Shown here in pieces: positions 33,844 to 42,936 of a DNA stretch of 64,000 nucleotides. How positions within the stretch are numbered: position 1 is the first letter of the stretch; every line of letters starts with the position of its first letter. Source of the DNA: Thalassobacillus sp. CUG 92003 (GTDB lineage Bacteria; Bacillota; Bacilli; Bacillales; Halobacillaceae). The stretch spans positions 62,001-126,000 of the forward strand of contig NZ_JABLSJ010000006.1 in the NCBI RefSeq assembly GCF_013618635.1. Direction: 5' to 3'. A program made the position numbers and the translations under genes. The notes beneath the pieces are model-generated. The model had not been told where the DNA came from. It ran no database searches and saw only the letters and a list, made by a program, of their open reading frames with translations.

Positions 33844-35281
33844 CGCTATCTCCCCCGTAAGGTAAAGTTACATTAATCTCTGTCCCCTCTCCCGGGGAAC
33901 TTTGCAATGACATCGTACCATTGTATAAGGCCGCTCTCTCTTTCATCCCTCTAATGCCAAACGATGGGGACAGGGCTTCCGCGTCACGATCGAACCCTTT
34001 TCCCTCATCCTTGATGATGAGGTTTACATGCTCTTTTTCTTTCAGAAGATGAATAAGAGCTTCATTTGAGTCGGCGTGCTTTTTAATGTTATGTAAAGCC
34101 TCCTGCCCGATTCTGAGCATCGTTTCTTCAATGGCATAAGGAATAGGTGTGGTACCGCTTGATTCCGTTTCAAGTTTAATGCCGATCGCACCTGCATAGT
34201 GAGTCAGTTCAGCTAGGAGCCCCTCTTTTAAACGGTCACCTTTTTGTTTAGCAATGAGCGCACGCATCTCTTTTAACGCCTGAGAGGAGACGTCATAAAT
34301 ATACTGAATATGTTCGTCCACGGCTTCATTATGGGCTAATTGCCTTGAAGCCTGAGAAGTGAGCACGATTGAAAATAACAGTTGGCTGACGGAATCATGA
34401 AGGTCCTGCGCTAACCGCGACCGCTCTTCGATACGAGCTAAATCCATCTCTTTACGATGGAGCTGGAGCTGCTTGTATGTCATCATATAATAATCAAGCA
34501 GCAAATGAAATACTTCCTTCTCCATGACGGAAAAGGGTGTTTCTCGGTTCATGTAAACCGAACGGGATGGTGAGATGTTCTCTGCCAATTCCGTCGTCGA
34601 GAGGCTGTCTTCCTTAGCGGTCCCCTCATTCAGCCATGTCACATCATCAGGTTGAAACAAGGCAAACAGACCGTTAGAAAAGCAGGATTCCAATTCATTA
34701 AAATGGGTGGTTTCCTGCATTTGCTTAGTAAATAAATGAACACGGGTCAACAACTCACTACGCCGTTCTTCTTGTTCAAACCGTTCAATCCGCTCCAAGG
34801 CCGTACCAATCTGGAGCGCAACAGACTCCAGCAATTCAAGTTCAGATTTGTATTCTTTCTGGTAAGGGGCTGCGACATTCAATAAGCCATAAGTTTGGGT
34901 TGGGGTTTTTAGCGGGACGGTTGCATGGTGGGTGATACCGGCAATATCCTCGTCCCCGCGCGCAAGTGCATGCTCAATCCGTTTACATCCTATGATGCTT
35001 GTCGCTTGAGTAAGGTGCCCTTTTTTGTAACGCGAAACGCATGTGCAATCTTCGCCGCACATCAATTCTTTATCATCCCTTGCTAAAGCTGGGGGCAATC
35101 CCGCGTCCGCAGCTAACTCAAGTCGATTCGACCGGGTCAAAAACACCCAACCTGTTTCGAAATGGGTCATGGATAAAAAAGCATGCAAGACTTCATTGAT
35201 CACTTTTTGTTTGTTAGTAGATTGATTCAGTAACTCAGCGATGTTTTTTAATGTTTCCAGTTGAGAATTCGGAGTGCCCAC
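33836..35281 (-). CDS. yhcY: GAF-domain histidine kinase with a four-Cys cluster, YhcY/AirS-like
   Basis: A 481-residue cytoplasmic sensor kinase without membrane segments. An N-terminal GAF domain (residues 1-165) contains Cys75, Cys79, Cys81 and Cys99 in MCGEDCTCVSRY...IIGCKR. In Staphylococcus AirS a similar set binds a [2Fe-2S] cluster that senses oxygen or redox state. The C-terminal part has the HisKA_3 H-box DLHDSVSQLLFSIVL and an ATPase domain with DEGKGFD and FGIRGMKERA. Start GTG at 35281 follows GGAGG by eight bases. Cotranscription with the regulator is certain from the overlap. Confidence 0.88.
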   Translation of the reverse strand: MGTPNSQLETLKNIAELLNQSTNKQKVINEVLHAFLSMTHFETGWVFLTRSNRLELAADAGLPPALARDDKELMCGEDCTCVSRYKKGHLTQATSIIGCKRIEHALARGDEDIAGITHHATVPLKTPTQTYGLLNVAAPYQKEYKSELELLESVALQIGTALERIERFEQEERRSELLTRVHLFTKQMQETTHFNELESCFSNGLFALFQPDDVTWLNEGTAKEDSLSTTELAENISPSRSVYMNRETPFSVMEKEVFHLLLDYYMMTYKQLQLHRKEMDLARIEERSRLAQDLHDSVSQLLFSIVLTSQASRQLAHNEAVDEHIQYIYDVSSQALKEMRALIAKQKGDRLKEGLLAELTHYAGAIGIKLETESSGTTPIPYAIEETMLRIGQEALHNIKKHADSNEALIHLLKEKEHVNLIIKDEGKGFDRDAEALSPSFGIRGMKERAALYNGTMSLQSSPGEGTEINVTLPYGGDSVD

Positions 35282-35307
35282 TTGCGCGTCCTCCTTTCAC
35301 GTGCTCA

Positions 35308-36033
35308 TTAGGGGCGCGGATAGTCCTGGCTTAACGGATGAAGCTGGAGCTCGTCGACTACCATATGCTTAGGTGCACCTGCCATGTAGACAATCGCTTC
35401 CGCTATATCTTCCACTTTCAGCCAGTCTGCTTTAGCGGGGTCGCCTTGCTGACTATCCCCAAAGAATGTATCAACTTTACCAGGATTAACAGTGCCTGCC
35501 CTGATGCCATAAGAACGGACTTCCTGGGCGACCGATCCCATGAACCCTTGGACAGCATACTTAGTTGAGGTGTACAGAGCGCCCCCTTCAGGAATCGTGT
35601 AACGCGAAACATCCGATGCCACGGTCAAGATCGTGCCAAACTGTTGGTGCTTCATCAGCGGGAGTACTGCTTTCGTCGTTAGAAAAACACCTTGAACATT
35701 GATGTCATGCGTTTTTCTCCATTCTTCGACTGTCACATCTTCAACGGCTTTAAACTTGCCGACACCGGCATTGTTGATCAAAATATCTACACTCCCATAG
35801 GCATTCTTGGCGGCTTGTACCACTTGCTCGACATCATTTTCATTACTGACATCGCCTGAGAAAGATAATACATGTGAATAGCCTGCCTGTTTTAAAGCAT
35901 TTCCTGTGGCATGGATGTCTTCAGAACTTCCGAGCAGCGCCAGCTTAACACCTTGCTCTGCAAACTGCCGAGCTACCTCTTTGCCTATACCTCGTGAAGC
36001 CCCTGTAATAATTGCTGCCTGTCCTTTTAACAT
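35308..36033 (-). CDS. FabG-like short-chain dehydrogenase
   Basis: A 241-residue SDR: TGASRGIGKEVA for the cofactor, NNAG, and catalytic Ser with YTSTK. It resembles 3-oxoacyl-ACP-reductase-like enzymes, but without fab neighbours it is probably a general NADP-dependent ketone/aldehyde reductase. It lies 24 bases after the yhcX-like gene and 26 bases before the kinase gene, so the four genes are probably one operon. Confidence 0.85.
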   Translation of the reverse strand: MLKGQAAIITGASRGIGKEVARQFAEQGVKLALLGSSEDIHATGNALKQAGYSHVLSFSGDVSNENDVEQVVQAAKNAYGSVDILINNAGVGKFKAVEDVTVEEWRKTHDINVQGVFLTTKAVLPLMKHQQFGTILTVASDVSRYTIPEGGALYTSTKYAVQGFMGSVAQEVRSYGIRAGTVNPGKVDTFFGDSQQGDPAKADWLKVEDIAEAIVYMAGAPKHMVVDELQLHPLSQDYPRP

Positions 36034-36057
36034 GCGGACTCATCCTTTCCATCATGA

Positions 36058-37620
36058 TTATGTTCGTTCCGGTTTTATTTCAGTTTTCACCTTGTATTCC
36101 AAGTCGAACAAATCACGGCGGCGGTCCCTAAGCTGTCTGACCGTCCCTGACTTTCTTTGGCGGCGCAGAACTTCAAGGTCCACATCTCCTACCACCACCG
36201 TCTCAATGTTAGGGTTACATTCGCCTACGATCCCGTCGCGAGCAAATTCAAAATCTGATGGGGTGAAAATGCCAGATTGAGCGTATTGGACATCCATATT
36301 CTCCACTTGTGTCATATTCCCTACTGTACCTGCAATCACCGTGTACACCTGATTTTCAACAGCGCGGGCTTGTGCACAATAGCGGACACGCAAATACCCC
36401 TGACGTTCATCCGTACAAAATGGCACAAAAATGATGTTTGCCCCCTGATCGACTGCATAACGGGCGAGTTCAGGAAACTGAATATCGTAACATATTTGGA
36501 TGGCTATTTTTCCACAATCCGTGTCGAATACTTTCACGGCATCTCCCGGCTGGATCCCCCACCATTTCTTTTCATTTGGCGTCACATGGATCTTATACTG
36601 CTTTTCTATTGTGCCATCCCGCCGGAATAAGTAAGATATGTTGTAAATCTGCTCTTCTTCTTCCACAAAGTGAGAACCACCAATAATGTTGACGTTGTAT
36701 TTTACAGCGAGATGCGTAAACATTTCGATATAGTCTTCCGTGAATGCGGAAAGCCGTCGAACCGCTTTGGCCGGTACTTTTTCTTCCAAAAACGACATCA
36801 ATTGTGTCGTGAATATTTCAGGAAATACGGCGAAGTCAGAGCCGAACTCAGCCGCCACATCAACGTAATACTCACATTGCCGGGCAAATTCTTCAAAGGA
36901 ATCAATGTCTTTCATCATATATTGGACCACCATGATGCGGACGGGATAACTCGTTTTAAAATGGCGCTTCGAACGAGCTTGATAATCAATATTGTTCCAT
37001 TCCATCAAGGTGGCATATTTTGAAGACATGACATCATCCGGCAAATAGTTAGGGTTGATCCGCATGATACTAAAGCCATTCATAATCTGAAAGGTCAATA
37101 CAGGATCATCGATTTTATGGTTGCGAACTTCCTCTACATATTCTCTTGGGGTCATATCTTTTTCATATTTATGATAATTCGGTATGCGTCCCCCGATGAT
37201 GACACTTTTCAAATTGAACGCTCTTGCCAGATCTTTTCTGGCTTCATAAAGCCTGCGTCCAATTTTCATCCCGCGAAACTTTGGATGGACCATCACTTCA
37301 ATCCCATAAAGATTGTAGCCTTCTTCATCGTGATTTGTAATATAACCTTCATCTGTAATATCATCCCAAGTATGCTTATCATCGTATTCATCGAAGTTCA
37401 CAATCAGACTAGAACAGCTGCCAATAATTTCATCATCGCATTCGACAACGATCTGACCTTCGGGAAAATGGGCGAGGTGACTTTTCAAATGCTCTTCTTT
37501 CCATGGTTCCATATTTGGAAAACATAACGTCTGCAACTTTAATAACTGCGGAATATCATCCTGGTTCATGTTTCTGACAATCAGTTTCTTTTCAAATTGT
37601 GATAAATCCAGTTTGGACAT
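36058..37620 (-). CDS. yhcX: GNAT-nitrilase fusion protein, YhcX-like
   Basis: A 520-residue bifunctional protein. The N-terminal GNAT acetyltransferase (about 1-200) has EVMVHPKFRGMKIGRRLYEARK. The C-terminal carbon-nitrogen hydrolase (about 225-500) has the Glu-Lys-Cys triad in VFPEIFTT, THVTPNEKKWW-like (IHVTPNEKK) and IAIQICYDIQFPE. B. subtilis YhcX has the same architecture; its substrate is not known to me. It opens the cluster that also holds the dehydrogenase and two-component system. AAAGGA lies nine bases before the ATG. Confidence 0.9.
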   Translation of the reverse strand: MSKLDLSQFEKKLIVRNMNQDDIPQLLKLQTLCFPNMEPWKEEHLKSHLAHFPEGQIVVECDDEIIGSCSSLIVNFDEYDDKHTWDDITDEGYITNHDEEGYNLYGIEVMVHPKFRGMKIGRRLYEARKDLARAFNLKSVIIGGRIPNYHKYEKDMTPREYVEEVRNHKIDDPVLTFQIMNGFSIMRINPNYLPDDVMSSKYATLMEWNNIDYQARSKRHFKTSYPVRIMVVQYMMKDIDSFEEFARQCEYYVDVAAEFGSDFAVFPEIFTTQLMSFLEEKVPAKAVRRLSAFTEDYIEMFTHLAVKYNVNIIGGSHFVEEEEQIYNISYLFRRDGTIEKQYKIHVTPNEKKWWGIQPGDAVKVFDTDCGKIAIQICYDIQFPELARYAVDQGANIIFVPFCTDERQGYLRVRYCAQARAVENQVYTVIAGTVGNMTQVENMDVQYAQSGIFTPSDFEFARDGIVGECNPNIETVVVGDVDLEVLRRQRKSGTVRQLRDRRRDLFDLEYKVKTEIKPERT

Positions 37621-37774
37621 ATTAGGAGGTCCTTTCTCAAAATTAACCTTTATTATTATCCTACTGAATAAGAATAAATCCTGTCCAGTTTCTAGTATTA
37701 TCCGTACGATTTTGACGTGTGTGGATTGATTTGTTAGACATCCCTCGCTATCATATTAGAAAGAGGTGGGCATT

Positions 37775-38368
37775 ATGGACGGCTTTGAAAAACGAAAACG
37801 CAAAAAAATGAATAATATCCTCCACTCAGCATTCTCGCTTTTCACCAGGCACGGCGTACAACGCGTCACCATTCAAGAGATTGCCAGGGAGGCCGAGGTT
37901 TCTCAAGTTACCATTTACAATTATTTTGGTGGTAAAGAGCAACTAGTCTTTGAAGCGATTAAAACTCATATTACAGAGCAGGCGGATCAGCTGACGTCCA
38001 TTATCCAACACCCACAGTTATCCTTCATGGATAAGCTGATGAAAATAGCGCATGACATTCAGGCAACAACTGATGGCACGGCTGTGGATTTTATCCAATC
38101 GATGAAAGCTGATCGAACTGATATTGGACAATTCATGCATACGTTTGTTCAGGAATATATCATGCCTTTACTAACAGGTTTTGTTGAAGAAGGAAAATCA
38201 TCTCAGTACATCGACTCTTCCCTATCTAATGAAGCCGTCATCAGCTACTTCGTCACATTTTATCAACATATGGCCCGCACGCCTAAAAAAGAAGATCCAA
38301 GAGGTCAAAACAAATTCTCAAACGATTTAACCCATATGTATGTAAACGGGTTAATCAAAAATAGCTAA
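37775..38368 (+). CDS. TetR-family regulator
   Basis: A 197-residue TetR repressor: HTH in FTRHGVQRVTIQEIAREAEVSQVTIYNYFGGKEQLVFEAI, then a helical ligand domain. The target is unknown; it is divergent from yhcX and convergent with the DUF1499 gene, so it may regulate yhcX or its own gene. ATG at 37775 follows GAGGTGG; a GTG at 37766 lies within the ribosome site. Confidence 0.85.
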   Translation: MDGFEKRKRKKMNNILHSAFSLFTRHGVQRVTIQEIAREAEVSQVTIYNYFGGKEQLVFEAIKTHITEQADQLTSIIQHPQLSFMDKLMKIAHDIQATTDGTAVDFIQSMKADRTDIGQFMHTFVQEYIMPLLTGFVEEGKSSQYIDSSLSNEAVISYFVTFYQHMARTPKKEDPRGQNKFSNDLTHMYVNGLIKNS

Positions 38369-38387
38369 GCCGTACGGTATCCGAAGC

Positions 38388-38782
38388 TTATTGCATCGAT
38401 CGCTTCTCGTGATAGTGGCGGTAGCGGTCAGAAAATTCCTCCATGCGCTTTCGATTGACACCAAAGTCATAATAACCGACACGAGAAGTAGAACGAAATT
38501 GAACCAAGCCTGCCTGATCATCAAAATAAAATTCAACATCATCTTTAAATCTAAACACTTCCGACAAAAAGACAACGTGTAAGCACGCTTCATGCTCCTC
38601 TATGATGGCCTCCTGAGCCATTTTTTTATAATTGTTTTAACGGCTTCTTTTGTCTGATCCAAACCTCCTATAAACGGTAACGGCATCATTTTCTTCTTGT
38701 GTTCTTCCATTTCTAGCGTGGAGACACAGTTTGGTGACGTCGGACAAGCAGCTAACCTATTTTTGCACGATTGATTGCTCAT
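38388..38782 (-). pseudogene. DUF1499 gene split by a -1 shift at an A7 run
   Basis: Two overlapping frames together make one DUF1499 protein. The first (38600-38782) supplies LAACPTSPNCVST and ends KTIIKK followed by wrong-frame LRRPS. The second (from 38621 to 38388) supplies AIIEEHEACLHVVFL, FRFKDDVEFYFDD and FRSTSRVGYYDFGVNRKRMEEF, the conserved core. The frames meet at seven A residues read as ATA AAA AAA TGG, which is an A_AAA_AAA slippery heptamer; a -1 slip gives AAA AAA ATG GCT and restores the whole family sequence. It may be a pseudogene, a sequencing error in a homopolymer, or programmed slippage. DUF1499 function is unknown. Confidence 0.75.
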
Positions 38783-38832
38783 ATGTTTTCCCCCTTAACT
38801 CATTCTCCTATATGTATTCACTAAAGACACCA

Positions 38833-38868
38833 TTAAAAAACACCCCAGCACAAATACGCTGGAGTGTA
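38833..38868 (-). terminator. Terminator of sigI-rsgI
   Basis: Arms ACACYCCAGC/GCTGGRGTGT with a seven-base loop; on the minus strand a six-T run follows. Confidence 0.85.
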
Positions 38869-38874
38869 TGTTCC

Positions 38875-40074
38875 TTAATTGGGTTGAAGTTGCTTTGTAT
38901 CATGTTGATGTTTGTTCCCTTTGGATGAAGGCTTTTTTTTATCCTTAGCTTGAGCTGCTCCTTTGTTACGTTTATCACTTTTCTGATGATCAGGGTTTTC
39001 ACCAAGCGATTTGTTATGGGAAGGGCGTGAACCTTTAGTCGGTTTACTGGGAGCATTATGTTTGGCTTTATCGTGGTGTGGAAGGTCTAGCGGTTTACTT
39101 TCCGGTTTTTTATCCAGCCCAAGCGCCGTATCCTGACGAACTGTGTTGGGGAATGACTTGGTAACTTGTCCCTCTTTGTCTTTCTCGTTGCGATTTAACA
39201 CGTGATGTCTTGAGGTTGAAGAAGCTTCAACCGGCATTTGCTCGTGTATAGGGTCCATACTGGATGAAGTGTCTGGCTGATTATCGCTACTTTTTTCCAA
39301 ATCGGGCTCAGTAGAGGGCTGACGCTTTTCCTGATAAAAAGATTGAATGATGGCTTTATCGTCATCTTCTACCTCCACAGATGAAGATTGGACATCAGCG
39401 GTTCCAGACTGGTCTTCAAGCGTATTAGCCATGATCTCATTCATGGACTTATTTTCACTTTTAGCTTGTTCATGCAAGTCTTGGGGCACTTCAAAACTGG
39501 CTACAGTCATCCCAAGCGAATGTGTAGTGAGATACTGTTCCATGTCTTGGGATATATCCGAAAGATTGTCATGACGATCACGCAAGTAACTTATCCCAAT
39601 CAAGATACGTTTCTCACCCGTAATAAATCCTTCGTCTTTGCTTAAATTGATGAGATCGAAAGCAATCGCTTCTACTGAACGCCCTTGCCATGCACCCAAT
39701 TGATCCACGATCGTTTCTGCTTCCTTATTGACTGCGATTACATTCATAACTTCTTTATTTTGATTTAATTCAATTCCAATACTCGGGTTTATGTCAATGT
39801 TGACGTAGGCATAAGCCTGATCTTTATGGTACCACGAATATAATGGGATAAAAGCGATGAGAAGAATAACCGCTAAACCTGCAGCTCTCACGCTTCGATT
39901 CTTTACCCACATTGTAGGTTTTATCATCATGCGGTTCAGATCAGGCAGCGGCTCAAACCGGGTTTCTTCGCCAATGTCGCAATGCTTGACCGGTTTAGCC
40001 TTATGGAACGCACCGTCTTCAGTCATCAAAATACTGTAAAGGCGATTATGTTCCATGATAATACCTTTCCTCAC
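38875..40074 (-). CDS. rsgI: RsgI-type anti-sigma factor
   Basis: A 399-residue membrane anti-sigma factor for SigI. Residues 1-55 form the RsgI N-terminal domain, starting at the family's usual MRKGIIME; one membrane segment lies near residues 64-81; the outside part begins YVNIDINPSIGIELN, which contains the Asn-Pro where characterised RsgI proteins cleave themselves. The C-terminal 170 residues are a Lys/Ser/Pro/Asp-rich, probably disordered tail. Start GTG at 40074 overlaps the sigI stop (GTGA), after AGGGGG. Confidence 0.88.
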   Translation of the reverse strand: MRKGIIMEHNRLYSILMTEDGAFHKAKPVKHCDIGEETRFEPLPDLNRMMIKPTMWVKNRSVRAAGLAVILLIAFIPLYSWYHKDQAYAYVNIDINPSIGIELNQNKEVMNVIAVNKEAETIVDQLGAWQGRSVEAIAFDLINLSKDEGFITGEKRILIGISYLRDRHDNLSDISQDMEQYLTTHSLGMTVASFEVPQDLHEQAKSENKSMNEIMANTLEDQSGTADVQSSSVEVEDDDKAIIQSFYQEKRQPSTEPDLEKSSDNQPDTSSSMDPIHEQMPVEASSTSRHHVLNRNEKDKEGQVTKSFPNTVRQDTALGLDKKPESKPLDLPHHDKAKHNAPSKPTKGSRPSHNKSLGENPDHQKSDKRNKGAAQAKDKKKPSSKGNKHQHDTKQLQPN

Positions 40075-40808
40075 AAACCCACCCCCTTGATATAATCTTT
40101 TAGATATACAAAATCTCCATCAAGGATAAGCACGATAGCTAAAATGAATTTTCGATTGCGCTCTAGCGTTTTCTTGCTTACTTCGACACGATCGACTAAA
40201 TCTTTCATCGGAATGCGCCCTTTTTCCAGCACTCTGTCACGCAATCGCGAATCATTATAAATGGTACGTGCTATTTGTACAGCAGTCTCCCTGGCGTCAC
40301 GATGCTTAGGAGAAGATTCTGTCAACTCCTCGAATGAAAGCTTGTACGCGCTTAGGCACTGCTTGAATTCCTTGATTTCTTCCCGACGCTGTTCAGCTTC
40401 AGCTGCTTTCTTATAATTGTCTTTTGCTGCAGCAATCTCCGAAGGGTTCTCCATTTGTTCTTCATCATAGTATTCGTCATCAAGAGAAGCAACGACTGGC
40501 TGCTTCATTTCATTGCGAATATAATCGATGACTTTGCGCTTGATGACGAGTTTGGCAAATGAAAGAAATGAACTCCCCTTAGTGGCAGAAAAAGAATTGA
40601 TAGCTTCATCAAAAGCCAATAAGCCAATACTGTACTCATCGTCGGAATTCGGATCAATATATCTTTTGCATACTTCAGAAACACTCTTGGCGATAAAAGG
40701 TTGATATTGTTTTAATAACTGGTTTCTTGTTTCCTCATCTCCCGATTGGGCTAGACGCACATAATCTTCCAGGGAGGTGTCATTTCTGGCAAACAAACGT
40801 CCAATCAA
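40071..40808 (-). CDS. sigI: RNA polymerase sigma factor SigI
   Basis: A 245-residue sigma factor of the SigI group, linked to heat and cell-wall stress in B. subtilis. The sigma-2 region is seen in DDEYSIGLLAFDEAINSF and FLSFAKLVIKRKVIDYIR; the C-terminal SigI-specific domain ends KTLERNRKFILAIVLILDGDFVYLKDYI. It is cotranscribed with its anti-sigma gene. A possible self-recognised promoter (ACACCC, 20 bases, CGAAAC on the minus strand at 40834-40866) is weak evidence of autoregulation. Confidence 0.88.
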   Translation of the reverse strand: MIGRLFARNDTSLEDYVRLAQSGDEETRNQLLKQYQPFIAKSVSEVCKRYIDPNSDDEYSIGLLAFDEAINSFSATKGSSFLSFAKLVIKRKVIDYIRNEMKQPVVASLDDEYYDEEQMENPSEIAAAKDNYKKAAEAEQRREEIKEFKQCLSAYKLSFEELTESSPKHRDARETAVQIARTIYNDSRLRDRVLEKGRIPMKDLVDRVEVSKKTLERNRKFILAIVLILDGDFVYLKDYIKGVGL

Positions 40809-41463
40809 CCTTTATCACCTCCAGTTGTTAAAAGTTTCGACAGTTCATTTAGGTTTTTGGGTGTATTTGGATGTAATTTTTCAAATCAATTACAATATCA
40901 TTTCAACCTGACACATTTCTGAAGTATGCTTCGACATTCAAAGTGAGTTTTTAAGGTGGTATTATCGAACATTGCCATCTTACCTAAAACAACGTCTTAT
41001 ATCTAGCACAAATCATTTACATTTTATTAAATAAACATTGCAAAAAATGGGCGGTTTTGCTTACGCCCATTCAAATAAGCATGCCACTTAAGACATGCTT
41101 TTCGTTTTCCAAAAAAACAGTGTATAACAGCTGAATTTAAGTCATGTCAGTGGTATGTCATCCTCCGCTCCTCTCCTTTTCAGGCAGAAATGAACGTCTT
41201 TACTAAAATTAAGCGCTATCCAATCGCTACGCGCGCACGCTTTTAGCGTGCAAACCATCCCACTCCTCATTCTGACAAACCATCATGCCTCCTTTTATTC
41301 CCGAGTATTATAGGTCTTTTTAATCACGAGACAACTTGACTTGAGGTAGTTTATAAGTTGATTTAGTCTACCCCTATTCTCCTGCGCAGCCACTGAATGA
41401 CGTTTATACCTTCCAATATCAGGATACACACATGTAGTGGAGCACCTTAGAAGGAGGCATCTT
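40809..41463. other. 655-bp intergenic region with three hairpins
   Basis: No credible gene is seen. It contains AATGGGCG/CGCCCATT (41046-41071), AAGCATG/CATGCTT followed by TTCGTTTT (41077-41108) and GCACGC-TTTTA-GCGTGC (about 41226-41242). The first two are adjacent and could belong to an untranslated RNA. The left part should hold the sigI promoter and the right part the promoter of the flavodoxin-fold gene. Confidence 0.4.
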
Positions 41464-42066
41464 ATGAATGGTGTTTTATTAAATTGCAGTACGAGTAAAA
41501 GTTCTGACTCAAGTGCGGAAGAAAAGTGGCTGACTGTCTCCGCCCGCATCTTTCATTCTGAACAAGTTGATCTCCACCGCTTTCATTTATCCGATTATGA
41601 TTTAACTTCCGATTATACAAATGAGCGGGAGGGGTGGGGATATATTTTTGGTAAAATAAAAGCAGCAGATATGATTATCTTCGCAACATCTGCCGATGAA
41701 GGAAAGATAAATAGTGTGGCTTCTCAGTTAGTGAAGAGGCTGCACACTCACCAGAATACACCGAATCAAAAAGGTCAATCCCTCTTCTATAATAAGATAG
41801 GGGGCGTGATTGCCAGCGGAAATAATGAAAATGAGTCATGCTCGGCTTCACAGTCTTTTCTATACCATATTTCTTTGCTCGGCTTTACGATTCCGCCTCA
41901 CGCTAACGTATGTGGAGAAAAACTCTCATCTCAGGCTCACGAGTCTCAAAATCATTATACAACGGCCTCCCAACAAATAGAGCGGATGACTTACAATGTG
42001 ATTCACTTTGCAGAAATCCTTAAATTCCACCCGATTCCCGTGATAGGAAACACACTCAAAAAATAA
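41464..42066 (+). CDS. Flavodoxin-fold NAD(P)H oxidoreductase-like protein
   Basis: A 200-residue protein with the layout of the FMN-reductase/flavodoxin superfamily: LLNCSTSKSSDSS in the phosphate-loop position, AADMIIFATSADEG in the middle, GGVIASGNNENESCSASQSFLYHISLLGFTIPPHANV near the flavin-contact region. The phosphate loop is unusual (TSKSSDSS), so FMN binding is likely but unproven. ATG at 41464 follows AGGAGG; an upstream GTG frame is not needed. Confidence 0.7.
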   Translation: MNGVLLNCSTSKSSDSSAEEKWLTVSARIFHSEQVDLHRFHLSDYDLTSDYTNEREGWGYIFGKIKAADMIIFATSADEGKINSVASQLVKRLHTHQNTPNQKGQSLFYNKIGGVIASGNNENESCSASQSFLYHISLLGFTIPPHANVCGEKLSSQAHESQNHYTTASQQIERMTYNVIHFAEILKFHPIPVIGNTLKK

Positions 42067-42113
42067 CCATCCATGGCCATTTTATTAATCGGCCTCTGGA
42101 TGGTTATTTTTTT
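42059..42113. terminator. Bidirectional terminator between convergent genes
   Basis: Arms AAATAACCATCCATGGCC and GGCCTCTGGATGGTTATTT (one mismatch), 12-base loop, T-run after it on the plus strand. It overlaps the last codons of the protease gene. Confidence 0.85.
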
Positions 42114-42909
42114 CATGATAATAGTCTATTGGAACAGCTAACCCCACTCGCCCTTCAACATCATGATCGAGCGTGGCGAACACAACGCCTATCACTTCTC
42201 CTTGATCATTTATCACCGGGCTTCCGCTATTACCTTTATAGATGGGTGCCTCTAGCATGAGGACTGGTTTAGTCCAATCTTGTATCTCAGTATAATCAAT
42301 GATCGTTCCTTCGTTGGCTATCCCTGAAAAACGCAGGGGATTTCCAATAAAATAAAAGTGCTCATCTTCTCTGAACGTCGTCTCCTCAGCTAAATCAAGG
42401 TGAGGAAGATTCTCGCCTTGAACATCTAGAACGGCTAAGTCTATCTCAGGATAGGAGTGAATAACCTCAGCTTTGAATAACCCTTGTTCAGGGAAGGCGA
42501 CCGAAATGCGTCTCTCATTTTCAATGACATGGTGGTTTGTTAAGATTTGGCCATCTGGCGTATATGCAAAGCCGGTACCTCTTCCATCACTCGTTTCAAC
42601 CACAACGACTGCTTCTTGATAGCTATCGATTGTATCATTGGTGGAGAGTTTGGCAGAGGTCATTAGAAAATCGGCCGCGGGTATTGAAAATGTTTTAGGG
42701 ATTACAGCGGCTATATTAGCAGTCATGACTATGGCGATCAACCAAAATAACCATTTAGGAAAAGGGCGTTTCGGTTTCTTTTTTTCTTCTTTTTCTTTGT
42801 CTAAAGCCTTACGTTTTTCTTCTTGAACCAGTTCATATAATTCTTCTTCATCCAACTCTTCATATAAATCTTCATCAATGATATCCTGCTTTTCCTCATC
42901 TCTATCCAT
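42085..42909 (-). CDS. Membrane-anchored trypsin-like serine protease
   Basis: A 274-residue protease. The N-terminal 50 residues are extremely charged (Glu/Lys), one membrane segment is near residues 53-70, and the protease domain is outside: His127 in TNHHVI, Asp157 in EIDLAVLDV, Ser228 in KGNSGSPV. There is no PDZ domain, unlike HtrA proteins. It lies 27 bases after bmrD-like and may be cotranscribed with the exporter; if so, it could act in envelope quality control. That link is inference. Confidence 0.85.
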   Translation of the reverse strand: MDRDEEKQDIIDEDLYEELDEEELYELVQEEKRKALDKEKEEKKKPKRPFPKWLFWLIAIVMTANIAAVIPKTFSIPAADFLMTSAKLSTNDTIDSYQEAVVVVETSDGRGTGFAYTPDGQILTNHHVIENERRISVAFPEQGLFKAEVIHSYPEIDLAVLDVQGENLPHLDLAEETTFREDEHFYFIGNPLRFSGIANEGTIIDYTEIQDWTKPVLMLEAPIYKGNSGSPVINDQGEVIGVVFATLDHDVEGRVGLAVPIDYYHEKNNHPEAD

Positions 42910-42936
42910 GAGCCACCCCCTCTGACGCCATGTTTA

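Noticed and set aside
41295-41549. An 84-codon minus-strand frame before the flavodoxin-fold gene
   Set aside because: No ribosome site, odd composition, and it overlaps the real gene start on the other strand.
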